In this document: piece by piece, positions 39,901 to 54,900 of the stretch
Numbering within the stretch: the stretch's first letter is position 1
Layout: every line of letters begins with the position of its first letter
Source of the DNA: Phoebastria nigripes
Lineage: Eukaryota; Chordata; Aves; Procellariiformes; Diomedeidae
Reading direction: 5' to 3'
Assembly: GCA_035582835.1 (NCBI GenBank)
Contig: JAYKAV010000472.1
Coordinates: 12,322-76,321 of the forward strand
Length of the DNA stretch: 64,000 nt
Translations under genes and position numbers: made by a program
The notes under the pieces: model-generated
The model's database searches: none
The model's input: only the letters and a program-made list of their open reading frames with translations
What the model was told of the DNA's origin: nothing

Positions 39901-42900
39901 CGTATCCTTATTAAGATCTACCCCCAAAAGTACAGCCTCACTCTCCTCCTTTTGGTTGTTCTGCAAGACATTGTGGACCGCAGTTTCCCAGTGAGGTTTT
40001 CTTAAGCCCTGCAGCAAGTGCCCAAGTTTCTGTACAACCAGAATCAGATTGAGGAAAAACAAACAGACAAGACATTTAAGCCCTCTTCTGTCTCAACTCT
40101 GCCCTTTCAGAGTATGACTGGTGAACTGTTGTTGGATCCAATTATTGCCTCTCTTCCAAGAGCACCAAACTCTTCCTCTGATCCAACTCAGCTGGCACTG
40201 GCTACTCCATTAGCTTAGTTGATGCCTCTCTTTATGAAGGCACCAACTCCCCTTGGTGCCATCTATCACACACATAGCAGACAAACTGAGCTCCTGCAGA
40301 CCATGTACTGGAAAAGGTTGTCCACATGCGGTGGGATGTGGATGCATGCATAAGGTCCTTAGTGCCTTCTAATAGCTTTGGGGATCCAACCAGTTTATCA
40401 TCTCTGAGGCACATAAACATGAATCTGCTTTTGGAACGAGACCCCTATATAGTTACTGATTTCATGAAAACTCAGACTTCTCTCTACAAAAGGCACTGCT
40501 AGGAGTCATCTGTGATATGAATTTTAACAGGCAGAAGCAGTCATATAAGAGGAGGATTAAAAGAACACTCTTAGTCATATTAAGTGTGTTATCCAACTAT
40601 ACATTTTCTAACTACTCTCCTTCCCCTCTCTCCCAGCTCAGTAAGGCACATTCTGAAGCAATAGTTTTATTAAATTGGCTAAAGTTTCCGGTCATTTTAT
40701 GCAACACTCTCAATTGTGAGAATGAGCACAAATGGATTGGTTGATTGGTCATATAAAATGAAGTCACAGAAAACATGGCCTAACTGGTCCTTTTGAATTA
40801 ACGAACCCAAACAGCTACAGAATAAACACTATCCATAACCCCTTTTGCTATAGTCAATCATTTCATAAAATGATTGTTTTAAAACACTGTAACATACATA
40901 AGTATACCTATTTATATATGGGAGCATCCTAAGCAAAAAACAAATATTCTAAAAATCATTACATTGAATTCTAAAGACGACAAAGGGTGCAAAAATTTGT
41001 ATCACGCCACCAAGTGTCATTTTCAAAATTATACTGGCAATGAAGATGCTAATCTCACTAAGTCTCTCTGATTCTACTTTTACCGATGGCTAGTTCTATT
41101 TTATGATCTATGACACTGAGTTTTAAAATAACCCTCCTTATGCAATGACTTTAAAGCCATGGACATCTCTTAAATTACTTCTCACCTTTAATTTTTAATT
41201 TATATATAAATTTGGGAAAAAAATTAATCTGGAATAACATTAAGACAAAAAAAAATTAACTCCCTCTGGTCACATTTAGCTGAACACCTCTTTCCGACAG
41301 GGGTATCAACATCAGTATCATTTAACAGTCATGTAACAATTAGGTCAATTACCAGTTCTGACAAAATTAGGAAATATTCTTATATATACAGAATACTGTG
41401 ATTGACTGGCAACATCACAAATAAATGAACCTGTTTTCACATGCAGGACCAACTGAATTCTTTGTCTGATTTATTCATTTCATACAAATTAGAGAAGTAA
41501 AGCTACGTTAAGTGTCAGGGTTTTAGATAAGCTGCTTCCATGTACATCAAGCACTGCAGAATATGAAGCACTTAAGAATTGGTCTGTCGTTTGTTAAGAG
41601 CCTAAGCAACTTCTTCATTATGACACTGAAACTGAATTTATAAAATGTGTTTAGAAATGTGTTTTATGGAAATTGCCCATCCTGTTAATCCCCAATGCAT
41701 ACGTGAAATCTTGATAAATCTGACTTTACAAAATATTGTGCCACAGAAGCACTGAATAAAATGAAAGCAAGTACAAGTTCAGATGGGACCAAAGTAATAT
41801 AAAATGATTCAAATGTATTATAGTTGTATGCTGTATCCATTAAAAAAAAGGGAGGGGGGAGGTGGAAATAAACTGCACAGAGCAATATAAACATGTACCA
41901 AAATGAAAAATGCATTGCTCGACTTTCTCTGTGGAACTGACCTCTCCTCCAGTCCAAGGTAATTGGGCTGCACCTCTCTCTGTGCCAATACCAGAGCTAT
42001 CTATCAGCTGACAGCTGAGCAACTCTGCCTCTGTATTCTGCAACCTCCCCCTGATAGAGGTTATACAGGAATCACTTCTTTGGGAATGGATACAGAGGAA
42101 TAGAAAATTCTGTTCTACTTTGAAACGAGCAGCATTTGTTTATGGCCTTTCCTTACCCATATGCTCCCCTTCCCCTCTTCTCTCACCTAGAGACACTTAA
42201 AATTTTTGTTTGACGCTAACTCCAACTGATTATAAAGTTAGAAAATCAATAAATAAAGTGGAAGTTTTCAGCCTCACACCTTTTCTAACTGTCAGATACA
42301 GAAAACCTGAGACACAGGGATACTGATACAGCTAAACAAAGGCTTAATCAACTAGGGCAAATTTATATTCTCTTCAGTATTTGCAGGATGAGAAATACAG
42401 CCCACAAATCCCAGCCTGCAGAAAGGTCAGAGTAATACACAGCTTCTGATGTTCATGATAAGAAATAGTAGGATAAGATAATGATAAGAATTCTACTATT
42501 TATTCTGGCTACACTCTAGGATATAATCACAATTTCATATTTGCTCTTCATTGTGTCACCACAGATTTTACAGCAGGTCAGTTTTTCTCATTATACAACA
42601 CAGGATTTCACTGANGGTACTAACATAAGACATCTCCCATTCTCTCTTTCACCACTGTGCCCACAGCGCTCCCTTGTCACCCGTTCCCAAACTTATTCAA
42701 ATTAACCTTTTTAAAAACATGGATTAGTTCCTTGACTTTGTTTATGATGCAGCCTGCTCAAGTTACATCAGCACAGCTGAAGAAGATGGTGAGCTACAGT
42801 ATAGGGGAAGGAAGAAACAGCCAAGAGCAAGTACTCCTGAAGCTGGCATTACCGTCGAAACCTCTGTATCATAACATACGTACTGCGACCTTAGTGTTTC

Positions 42901-45900
42901 AGGCAGGATTTGTGTGTTTATTGAATAGACCTCATAAGTCCTGTTGCAGCATGTGTATGTATATACCACCTCTTGCACAAACCTTAACTACGCCCCATTG
43001 TCCCATCATCTTACTCTCTGTCTACCTTGGACTATCTTCATAAAAACTGTTTTATTTTTCCCATTTCACAACAGTTTCTGTGATGGAGATGTGACTAAAG
43101 AGGTTCCCACACACAGTTGCCTATTCCCATCCTTGTGCTTCAGTTTGTTGCCCCAGTATGACACTATAAACAATCACCAAAGTGATCTAGCTTAGAACAA
43201 ACATCAGCAAAACACTTCAGTAAAAATAACCCAGTATATTTCAGCCTTTCAGTTTGTCATGCAGTTCCCCCCTGCAAGTGCTTCTACTGCAAAGATCCTT
43301 AATGCTTTAGCGAATCATTCTTTGCCGACACATTTTATCTGTCAAAATAGACACAAAAATTTCAGCCTTCATAGAGAGTAAATTTTAAAAAATGTATATC
43401 CTTTTATTTCAGGTTTGCCATTCCTGAAACTCTGGCTATTTGGACTAGTCCATTAAATTCACATCCAGGTTTAGTAATTATTGCCTCCAGCTGCTCCTTA
43501 TCTGCCTCCTGCCAGAAGCTATTATTCCCCACTTACACCACAAAAATTGTTTATTTGATCACCCTTGAAACCAGATCTGCCCCTAGTAGAACAATTTGCT
43601 TGAGCACAGCCTGTGGGACCAAGTGTATGTTAAATTTCACAACATGAACTGCATAGGAGAAAGAATCCACTATACCATTCACCAGACTGTTCATCAGACA
43701 GCTTTATCTTTTTTCCTCCCTCTTCCTTCAAACAGTTCACATTATTTAGGCCCTTTTTGATAGGGTATCTTCTTGCTCAAAATTTCCTTACTTCTACTTT
43801 ACCTTGGTGTGACTGCATGAGCTCCTTCCTATCTTTCCTCTCAGCTGCCATTTTCAACTACGGAGTGATCTAGGTACAGTTGTAGAAGATGACACCAGGC
43901 AAAACCAGGGGCTTTGGGAAGCATAGTAGAGCAATTCTGTGAGAGTCTACAAATTACTTTGATTGGTTCTCCCAGACACATAAAACTAAGGCATGACTTA
44001 TGAATAACGATAGCTGGGTTGTGGAAAACCAAGCTAAAAATTGTGAGCTCTATACCTGGGTAGTTTTAATTATAAATATTTATGTATTTAAATAAAGTAA
44101 CTACAATTAAATAAGGGTGAAAAGATAATGCAATGGCACTTGTATCCCATCGATGATTGTCTTTTTTAGTTTTGAAAACTATCTTTTTAAATAAATAAAG
44201 ATGCAGCTAACTTCTCTGGAAAATTACTTTCAACTGAAATAATAATTTAAAGTAAAAATTAAATAGAAAAATATAGCATGTTGGTCTAAAGTTATTTTGC
44301 TCCTGCGACTTTCCTGATGTTAAATTGTTTGGAATCACAGTAATATAGTCAGATAATATAGATCTTTTCCTCTCATTGACATTTTTTTCCTACAAGTCTT
44401 TAAGTAAAGTCTCATGTACTGGTCAGGCTGATGATTCAGATTACTTGGTTAGCTTCAAAATGGCAGAGTGCTATCCACATCTTAAACCTGCAGTGGTGTT
44501 TCTACACCACCCTTTTAATCTTCTTCAGTTTACAGCAGTGTATCACCTGCTAATTGCTCTGAGCACTCTTTCCTGTACCTGAAAAAATTTGCTATTCTAT
44601 ATTTCTCAAAAGGTTGTGTGACTCTAAGAAGCGTGCAATTAGATGCACACACCAATCATATGAATGCCATCTTAAAGTGAAACTACACTTCAAATTTCTA
44701 AAATATAACTGCAGATATCCATCTTACGCTCTCATTTATACATTAAAAACATGTCCCCAAGTTGCCTCCTTTGCAGCTTTCTGGGGCCTCCAGACTAAGG
44801 TAGGAAAAACATTCCAAGGCGTGAGCAAAAAAATTCCAGCTTGATTGCATCTGTGCATCTCAACAGTAAACTATTTCATGGCAAAATGGATGATCTCTCA
44901 GTTATAGCTTCCTAAACGATTTAGGACTTAGTGCCAAACCAACACCAGCAAGTCTACCAAGAAATCTTGAAAACCAGTGCAGAAAACAAGAGAACTGCTC
45001 AAATGCATTCCCAACATGCGACACCTCCTGCAAAGCAAGCCATTATGGTCTACAGTACCATTCATTTCGAAGTGATTCAAAATATTGCCTAATGAAATCT
45101 AACTTGCAGCAATCTAACCAACATGACCAATACATGGTGAATTCCATCAAGTCTGCAAAAAAGTTGCACGTGCAGAAAAAGCAGCCCCTCTGTTAACAGC
45201 TGCTTCCAAAGCCAGCAAGCTCTTCAAATACCAAAATGAGAAGTGCATGATCAGTCCCACAGCCATTCTGGCTGTCAACAGCCTATCAACGTGATCTTAA
45301 TTTTGCCTGGTATAACTCAGTCAACCATACACCAAATTTATTAACCTTGTTCCACTGCTCAATCTAGGTCAGGGCAGAATCATATGAAAACATACTCTCA
45401 AAGCGGTTTGAATGCATACTGAATAACATAGGTTTTCATGTTATAAAATTCTTGATGCTTTGTTCTGCATTTAGTTTATAAACTATCTGTTAATCTAGTC
45501 TAATTACTGCAATAACCTAATGTTGATTGCAAAAAAAGACCTGGGTCCAAGAGGACAAAATCTGAAACTAGAAGCAAGCACAAATGTTGTAATAATTTTT
45601 TCTGATCGGCAGATTAGGATTGTGGCATCACTATCCTCGATGAATTTTTGAAATCCCATGATGCTTTCCACCTCAGGCTCCTAGAAACACACTGACAAAT
45701 ACACAGCTGGACAGGCACTAAAAAGACAGTCTTTTCAACATTATTGCAAGCTACAAAGTGGAGACCTTAGCTATGAAGATGCTCAGGGTGCCAAAAGGAA
45801 AAAAAAAAAAAAAAACCAAACCCAACCAAAACCAAACTGTTTTCCTCTTATGAGGAAAAATAATCACCTGGTTTTAGGCAAGAAGCCTTTCTTCTCACCA

Positions 45901-48900
45901 TCAAAGTAGAATCTGAAAAGTGAAGGGTCTTAAGTCAAGTAGGGAGATGAGTCCTTGCGGAACACAGGTATGTGGCTGCATTTATTATATTGTTAATCCT
46001 TGTACGGCTGTATATGCAATGTTTTAAAAGCAACCTCAAGTAAATAACTTGTTTAAAATAACAAGCATGATGAAAATTTTTAGCTTCATATAGAATTATT
46101 TCTTACATATATTAGGCCTACTTATGTTATTTCTGTAACAGCTATTAGTCATTGCCCAACTTTCAATAAACTATTTATGAACGTAATATTGATGTAAATT
46201 TTGTCTAGCATCCGTACCAAGAACAGCAGTGCACCTATCCACTTACCCAATACTATTAAATTTGCATGTGCTTAAGCTTGCAAGTGGTGTATTTAAGCTT
46301 CAACTCAAAACTGGAAACTGTCAGATTTTATGCAAAAGAAATTTGAAAATTTATTTTTACAAATATATACATACAATTTTTAGATGTTAAGTTCATCAGC
46401 CTACCTCACAGAGAATTTAAATTAAGACAGAAGGTTACCCAAAGTCCCTCTGTAAGGATGTTTCTTTCACAAGGTAAAACTGGTATTTGGTAAATTAAAA
46501 TACTTGCTCTGAATTTTGATCCTGCATCGGCTGGGTTAGTTTTCTCCAGGGATTGTATGCAGAGTCTATACTGTAGAGGCGCATGTGCATGGCCAACACG
46601 TGGAACAGCTGATCTGAAAAGTGAAGAAGATAGCTTGCTGATTATTATGTACAATAATATGAAGTATTTTACATTAAGTTGCCATCATTTATTTTACACG
46701 ATTCTGAAGCGTCTCTCATCTCATTCCAAATAAGCTGGTACCCTAACAAGCATCATCTTACTATTTTTTTTAATTTATTTTTTAAAAAAGGTTTTGAAGA
46801 GAAGTAAGATTTCAATAGAAAGCAGTGAACATATGCATGTATAAGAAAAAATTATTTTCTCTTCTCAAATTCTGAAACAGAGAAAGGCTGTTTAGAAAGC
46901 TTCAACCAGATCTCAGCTGTTTTAGTGCTCATAAAATACCAGCTCCACATACTTAATTACAGGTCCTTTTAAAAATCCTGTTTCATATGCTGTTATGTTG
47001 CTAAGGTTCCATGCTCCCTTCACTTCCCTCTCCAGTTTACGTCAGAAGCCATGATTTCCTAAACATCTCTTCTAAACAGAGACTGATATACTTTTAACAC
47101 AGAGCTTTTATTCCTCTCTCTCACAGTTAAGTTCTGTGCACAACATATTTGAAATTAACCTAAAGTTGCTAGAAGTTCTGGCCTATAGCAGGATCACTTC
47201 AGCTCTTCATCCTTAAAAGGTTACTATTCCTTCTGCCTTCATAAGGTTATTTTGTAGGTAACCTTTGGAAGAGGAAAAAACCCAAACTTCTGACCACACC
47301 ACAATGACACTAAAGTAGCAACAGTCTTTTTAACAGCATAGATTTGTCTATACAACCTGCTGGCAAAGTTTGCTGATACTCATCAATTCAAAACCTTCTG
47401 TACATCCACTGTGTCAAAAATATCATTTGCAAAAGACTTCTAGAACCTTTTGAACAAAGAATGCTTAGTTTATTATTCATGCACATTACTGCAGTGTCAC
47501 ATATTAAAATGCACAGTTTTCATTTCTCTATGAATCATATGATCAACACAAATAAAGATAACATCTAATCCTTCCTCCCCAAGAAGGCAGGCACCATCTA
47601 TGTTGACAGCATTTTCAGAAAGGTATGTACAATAAAAATCTCAGACTTCACTTCTTTTTCTGTGTTTATAATACAGTTACAGTTTGGGAAAAATGCATCT
47701 TTTTTAATCTTCGTAGGTTTATATTAAAATCATACTTTAAAATACTATTTCCCACGATTTTGCTCACTTTCTTCCTCCTGTCACACTGTATCTTGCTATT
47801 TGCTGCCATGTTTGCTTCTCCTATTCAATTTTCTGTGATCCTGCTTCCTTCCTCCTTTCCATTTTAACTTTTTCCCTTAGTATCTTGCCGCCTTCTTTCC
47901 CCCCTACCCCTCTTTTATTCTTTCAATTGATCCTTTTGCCTCCTACTCTCTTAATCTCTCTCGCTTCCCTCTACAACCCACTTGCTCAACCTACACACTC
48001 ACTCACAGGTCCTCTTTTTTAAGTAGAAATAGCAGCTATTAATTTATTTTCCATAAATAGACAATTACTCAGAGGTACGCAATGGCCAAAAAAGTCGCAT
48101 GATGAAGTCAGCTGATTGCCAGAGCCTGAGGGCTGTAATTAGCTCCTGGGGTTTGTAAAATAATTGGAGATGTAGATGGCATTGGAATTGATTGCTGTCA
48201 CCTGCTTTCTGAATAAAAACACTCAGTGAGGACAAAATAAGTCATCTTTTCTCCTGGCAAGAGATTCTAGCAAAACCTTGCTTTGCTGACAAACTTCAAA
48301 ACCCTGAAAATATACTGATATTTCATCAAAATAATAATAAACACACCCAGTATTTGGAATGAAACCCACGAAGGTATCCGCTCCTTCCCTCTTGCCTCTC
48401 TGCTACTAAAAGGAATGTCATTTTTTTCTGAACTGCTCCTTGCATCAAACAGAAATGGGCAACTATGTAAAAAAAAAAAAAAATGCTTAGCATAATTAAT
48501 TAACCCTTTGTTCCTTTGATAGCTATTTTCCTGAGCTTTTAGTGATATGAAATTAAGCAGGCAAGCATCAAGTTCTAGCACTGGAGAATTTATTTGTAAT
48601 CTCCAAGTGTGTAACATTTATGGAATCAAGATATATTCTACCATCGACTGAATCTGAACTGAAAAATTCAGTTTAGCAGCCTTGTAAGACAGTATTTTTT
48701 GTTTGTGATTAAGGCAGCTATCGCTCCTTTGCAAGAAAACGTGTTTAGCAGGTAAACGTAAAGCTAGGGAGTAGGTAATGAGATAGGGTTACAATGCCCT
48801 TTTATGAAATATTTCTTACGAACTGACTTAAAAATAGCAAGATGCCCTCCTGTCAACGCAGCTCAGCCGCGCCCGTGCCTAGAGCCGGGGTAACCAAGGC

Positions 48901-51900
48901 ACAACGCTGCCCCCTACCGGGAGCACGGCAACGGAACCGGCCCCGGCTGCGCCTGCCAAGCCCGGACCATCGAGTGCCGGTTTGGCCATTGCTTCCGTAT
49001 TTGCATTTCAGGGAAGATTTCTAACAATTAGCAAAAACTACGGACGAGCCAGAGGAAGATACAAAGGTTTATTTCTTTACAAACATTCTTCTGTTTTACA
49101 CCACAGTGACTCCACTTGCTTTACCTGAAATTTACTAGGGTTATGGAGTACTGGAGAAAGCCAAGGAAAACACCAGAGCACCGAAATCTAGAACTGGCAA
49201 CTTCTTTGTGCACAAAGTGCTCGGTGTTTCACCACATCTTATGCTTGAGGGACTGGCAGAAATCGGCCTTGGGCCAAAAGAATACCAGGATTTTTTTTCC
49301 TGTGTATTCATGTGAACATATCATTCCAAAACATAAACATAAAAATACAGAATATCCTCCCATTTTCTTACACCCTACTCAGAAGCTTTAAAATACACCA
49401 CTTTTAAAAACAAACAAACAAACAAACAAACCAAAACAAACAAACAAAACAAGTAGCAGCAAAACATTAACATGACAATGGCCCACAAACAACAACCTTG
49501 CCTAGTCTTGTGAAGAATGGAAAGGAAGGCCACAACCCACCAGGCATCCCAAACCCCTCCACCGCTCACAGTGTATCTTATGGCCAATTCTCTCCAGGAC
49601 AGCCCACCTTCGTAAGTGGGAAAGACAGGATCTGGTGTAGCTCAGAGCCTCCAAAATAACATTCCTACCAAACTTTAGTAGAAGAATATTAATTTTAGAA
49701 AGCACAGCAGCAACAAAATTAAAGACTGATAATTATGAAGTCACAACAAAATGAGAATTACAGGTTTATTGATAACAAATCATGAGAAGTAAACAGTGAA
49801 AATAATTTGAATATGGTCCTCCTCTCCTAATAACTTCATAATATTTGAGACAGGCTGCATCCAGTGAAATTGAATAAATGTAAAAATCACAAAATTTGAG
49901 TGCACAATATAACTTAGTGCTGCAAGTCATCAGGGGCTTGGCAGGATTCCAAGATTTAGACATTTAAGTGGGCAAGATTATTACTGGCTTTAAAACATGT
50001 TCATATGACTCAAATATTATCTACATTGAAGCAGCGCTGTCTCAATTCTCCCAACTTATTTAGATGGTCTTTGTTTTCACAGAATACATGTAAAGCTCAT
50101 ATAAAACACTTAATAGAATCATCTAGATTAGCAGTTAGACATTAGCTTTAACTTTGATTCGTATTAGCCTTCCTAATTCCATTTCTAAAAATTACAAAAA
50201 TAAATCTATTGTTCCATACATTGCTGCTCTTGGTACATTCTTTTCAACTCCTCCAATACCAGCTCTACTTCTCAGGATTATCCTGTTGTGAGAGAGGAGC
50301 AATAAACTCAATTGGAATCGGTACTTTCAAAAGGGCAGCTCAAAGGATAAGACCCTGCCTTTGCACTGGAACTGAAGCTATTAGAGGAAGTGTTCTAATG
50401 CTGCTCCTCTCAAAAAACAAAGATAATGGGTATTTTGTCTACACATCCACACTGTCTATCCACTAGCACCTGCAGCTGCATTCTTTAAAGCACACTGATT
50501 TTACAGATGTTGACAAAGCTCTTAAAAATATTCTGCTATGCCAAAGGGCATAAAGCAGGAGTCTATAAAGGTGATTTCACAGCTCTTTTCATGTCTAGCG
50601 TGGTATGCACAGCACAAAAGACTAAATTCAGAGAGATGACCAGATAGGGATTTGATAGATGAATGACAGAACTTATAAAAATGCTGTGCTGAACTGACAA
50701 AAATGAATGATTCAGGAAGTTACATGCAGGTCCAAGTTTTGGTCTCACTAGTAATCTTGGTTTGGCCTTTGCCAAAGTGATCCCAAATTTCTACATGAGT
50801 ATTGCAGCCTTTTTTTCTTCTTTCTTCTGGTCTCTTGACTGTAAATTAAACTCTCAAATTACCAAAGTTGAAATCAGAGGATTTTTTCTGTGATTAATTC
50901 CACTTCTGCAATGTATAGCAATATGCTATAATAATGACAAAATTAAGGAATTAGCTGACTTCGTTTTGCTTGCAAAATTCTAGATGATCTATTTATTCCC
51001 CAGTCTCTCTCATATTTATGTTTTAGAAGGACGTAAATAACACATATTGCTGTCATGAAAATCTCTACTTTGCTATTTTGATCCAGTCTTCTCTTTTTTC
51101 ATTCTATGAATTAGTATTCATATTTACAATGTCAAAAGATCACAAAACACAGTGACACAGCAGTTCACCACAAGCGGAATTGAAAACATCCTTGTCAACT
51201 TCTGTATGAAGATCTTACCAGACTAGAGACGTTATGCCCTTCTTCTCCCAAAGTTTGCTGGGACTATCAAGAAGAATGTAGATTACAAGAAAAAACACTC
51301 GATACCACCAGATGGGACTTGATTGTTAATAAGGAGATAGAGGAATTTTTTTCTCCTTGTAGAGATTTATATAGTCGACTTAGCAACAGCAGCTGCAAAG
51401 ACCTGCTGACAGCATCTTCCCATTCATCACTGATCCAGTAGATTGGAATCAGCGAAGAAAAAAACCATGAAGGTCGGGAAAAGCCTATTAAGGCATTAAG
51501 ACATGAATAGTCTTTACAAAATCTTAAGCCTTAATTGCTGATAAAGCAGTTAATTATCCTTGACACCAAACTTGCCAGTGTATGAAATCAACTTTAGCAA
51601 TAGAATTCTAACGGTATCTCTTTGCCTCTCCCATGCTAGGTACAAATGGCATACCAAGCTTTTTAGGAAATAGTTAGGATCATCTGCTGGTGACAAAAAC
51701 TACTTTTTCAAAGTTAGCATGAATGGATGGGCACCAAAGATCTGCAGATTGCCAGCTCCTAACTAAAAAACAAAACAAAACAAAAACCCACAAAACCTAA
51801 CCAAAAAGCCCAAACCAAACCAACCACAGAAACCCACTGTACCAAGGCAAAAAGCATTCCTGAAAACTACTTTTATTCTTTTTATTTTCAGTGGCTGCAG

Positions 51901-54900
51901 AGAGCTGGGTAGGAATCTTTGCAACCATATTCACATTAATAGATTACAGGAAGGAGACCGTTGCAACTGAGCAATTCATAAATTAGGTTTTTCTTCCTAC
52001 AGGTATGAACCATACTTAGTGGTTCCAAGTATCACTGGCCATATTGATAAAATGGAGACAACCATTACTATCAGCGTGGTTGAAAAATTTGATACAGAAG
52101 GAGCATGAAGAACTTAGAAAATGCTTCATGTCAAGATGACTTTCTGTGCTCACAAAAACACTAAAAGCACTGATTAAATTGATACTAACATCATAATCAA
52201 GACAGATGACACCACTGAGCCATCTACAAATGCAAAAAACAGGCTTCAAATGAACAAGAGGAGAAAAAAACCCACAAACAAAAAAAGCCAGTGGAACAAT
52301 ACAGTTTCTCAATGGGTAGAACCATCACAGAAGTTAAGAAGGTGCTGGACATTTTATTTAAGGTGAGCTTACACAAGTCTTAAATACTTTTTTGATGTCC
52401 ACTTGGAAATTAATGTCCTTTCCAATTAATGCAGTTGATGCTGAAATGCCAGACACTGCTATCTGTGGGAAGCGTAAGGATAAGGAGCTATACAGGAAAA
52501 CTGAAGCCAGAGGACAAGGTGATAGAATATTTAATCCTTCCCAAAAAAACCCTAATCCTATCCTTATTGCAAAGGGGAAAAAGAAAAAAAAGAAAAGAAA
52601 GCAGCCAGAAAGAAAGAAGAACTATTTAAAAGTTAAAAAGAAGAAAGGACTAGATTATAAATTAATTTATAGATGACTTCTAAATTTTGTGGAATTGTTC
52701 GCCCACTATTGCAAGATTACCAGAGTAACAATGACAGAGAGAAACACGTATACACAAGTTAGAGAGATACAAAAGTCGTACAGAGACTGACTTTTATCAG
52801 CCTTAATATTGTGTTCTGAAGCTGTTCTATAAATACAAAACAATGAAAACAAAAAGCAAAACACTAGATCTCTTAAAAATTTTATAAAACAGAGAAATAA
52901 GACCTGTACAATTGTTATATATCATAATTATCCCCTAAACCCAAGAGAATTTTCAAGGTCATAGACTCTAAAACTGTAATATGGTCCTTAAAATAGGACT
53001 TGATTTTTAAGTAAATAGGACTCTCTTTGCATTTTTGGTTGCATACTGTTTAGTAACACACTCATACAAACACACATACAAGACTTTAAGCCTTAAAATG
53101 GCAATTTTACAGCCAAATTTTCTTCATCATTCTTCTCGCGCAGACTCAATCACTGACACTAACAGCTACATTAATCATTCTTAATTTTACTTCCTAAGAG
53201 CAGCTGCCCTCATGGTGCAATCTACTAAAACAGCTCTTGACCTCTTTGTTCCCACCATCTTCCCTGACGCTTGCTGCTGTAACAGCTCACCTGGGACAAC
53301 ATATTCTGTTTTCTGCAATATCTAATCACCAAACTTTACAGTTGTTACAAGACCAATACAGAGTGGTATGCTTAATCACAAGAGAGACACCTCATGATCT
53401 CACATGTAAGAAAAACAAAACCAGGTTATATTTTAGATTACTTCTGCTGGACCTGACATGAATGATGTTTAAAAAACAAAAGCAGTTTCAATACTGTACA
53501 AGCAAGACTTTAAAAAAAACAGTATGCAAGTTCTAGATAGGGTATGGATTTTTAAAATCATTCTTTCCTCACTGCATAAGACAATGAAGAAGTTAAAGTT
53601 TCACTTAAAATGTACCTTTAAAAACAGGATTACCTCTTGGAAAAAGAAATGAGTATGGAAAGATAATAAAATCTATTATAGAACATGTATCTAAAGAACC
53701 GTAATTTTTTATCTCTAAATGCACCAATATGGAAGGGGCAATGAAGGAAACTCATATGACGGTTTAGTGAAAACAAACCCTGCTATATATAGAAAAGTAA
53801 TTCTGCTCCCACTAGTCATATTTAGCCTAATGTCCGATACTAAATATAATAGTACTAAATGGAAGTACTGTACAGGTCTATTCTAGGAGAACCCCATTAC
53901 CTTACATTAAAAATGAGTCTATTTTAATGCAAGATTAAATATGACTAGTTTGCTACATAACAATTTTACAAAATAAGTACCAATAAAGAACATAAACAGC
54001 ATGTGAATGTTTTAACAATGAACAGATGACATTTATGTCTCCATGCTGTTTAAAGCAACAACACATTCATATACATAGCACCTTTCACCTGAAAGCTTTA
54101 AAGGCCACCTTCAATTTTTCTGAAGTGCAAGATAGATATTAAAAACACCAACATAACTGATTTAGATCTAAATAAGAAAATTTCCCATTCTACCTGGAAG
54201 TGTGGAAAAAAGCAGGTGCACTGTGTTTAAATGCTGTCCCTACCCCTTCATCAGAAATATGCACTAGAATCCTTAAAGTAATGCAACTGCTAAAGGAAAA
54301 AGCACTATTTCCATGTACAACACTCAATAAGCAAAATTACACAACAGTTTAAGAAAGGAACAGAAAAATATTATAGTAAACAAACAAAATGTAATATAAG
54401 TAGAAACAAACAAACAAAAAAAATCAAGAAATGTTATCACGTTAAAAAAAAAAAAATCATCATCACGTTTTTCAATTACAGTAAATACTCTACCAATTTC
54501 AGATTAAGCCCTTGTGTGCAAGTACATGAAAACAGACAAATCACATCATGGGGAAAAAAATTTCTTCTCTCTAAATATACACACAATTCTGAAGACAAGG
54601 ATTTAAAATAAAGTTTTCCCTACTGGGCTATTTTACTTTTTATATAGACAACTAATGCACAGTTTAACAGCAGATTTGCTGCTACCTAAAAGCGATGTAT
54701 TTCCTAAACATTTTAAGTTTTGTAAACTAACACGTATTTATAAAAGCAATAGTTGTAAACGAACATTTATTTTTAAAAGCAATAGTTGATGTAATTTTAC
54801 TTAAAGCTTCTCGTTAAGACGACGATTTCCAGACTTCTCAAGTGTGAGAAGTATCTTCAACTTTCTGTAAGTTTAGTTTGTTCCAGTAATCTATTTTGAT

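Noticed and set aside
46502..46507. A GT donor (CAA|GTATTT) for the UBR3 exon at 46508-46613
   Set aside because: It would place the next exon in phase 0, where TGA follows after three codons. The GC donor four bases upstream keeps frame and family length.
52392..52676. A 94-codon plus-strand frame rich in lysine
   Set aside because: The lysines come from an A-rich low-complexity stretch in a UBR3 intron. There is no domain or splice context.
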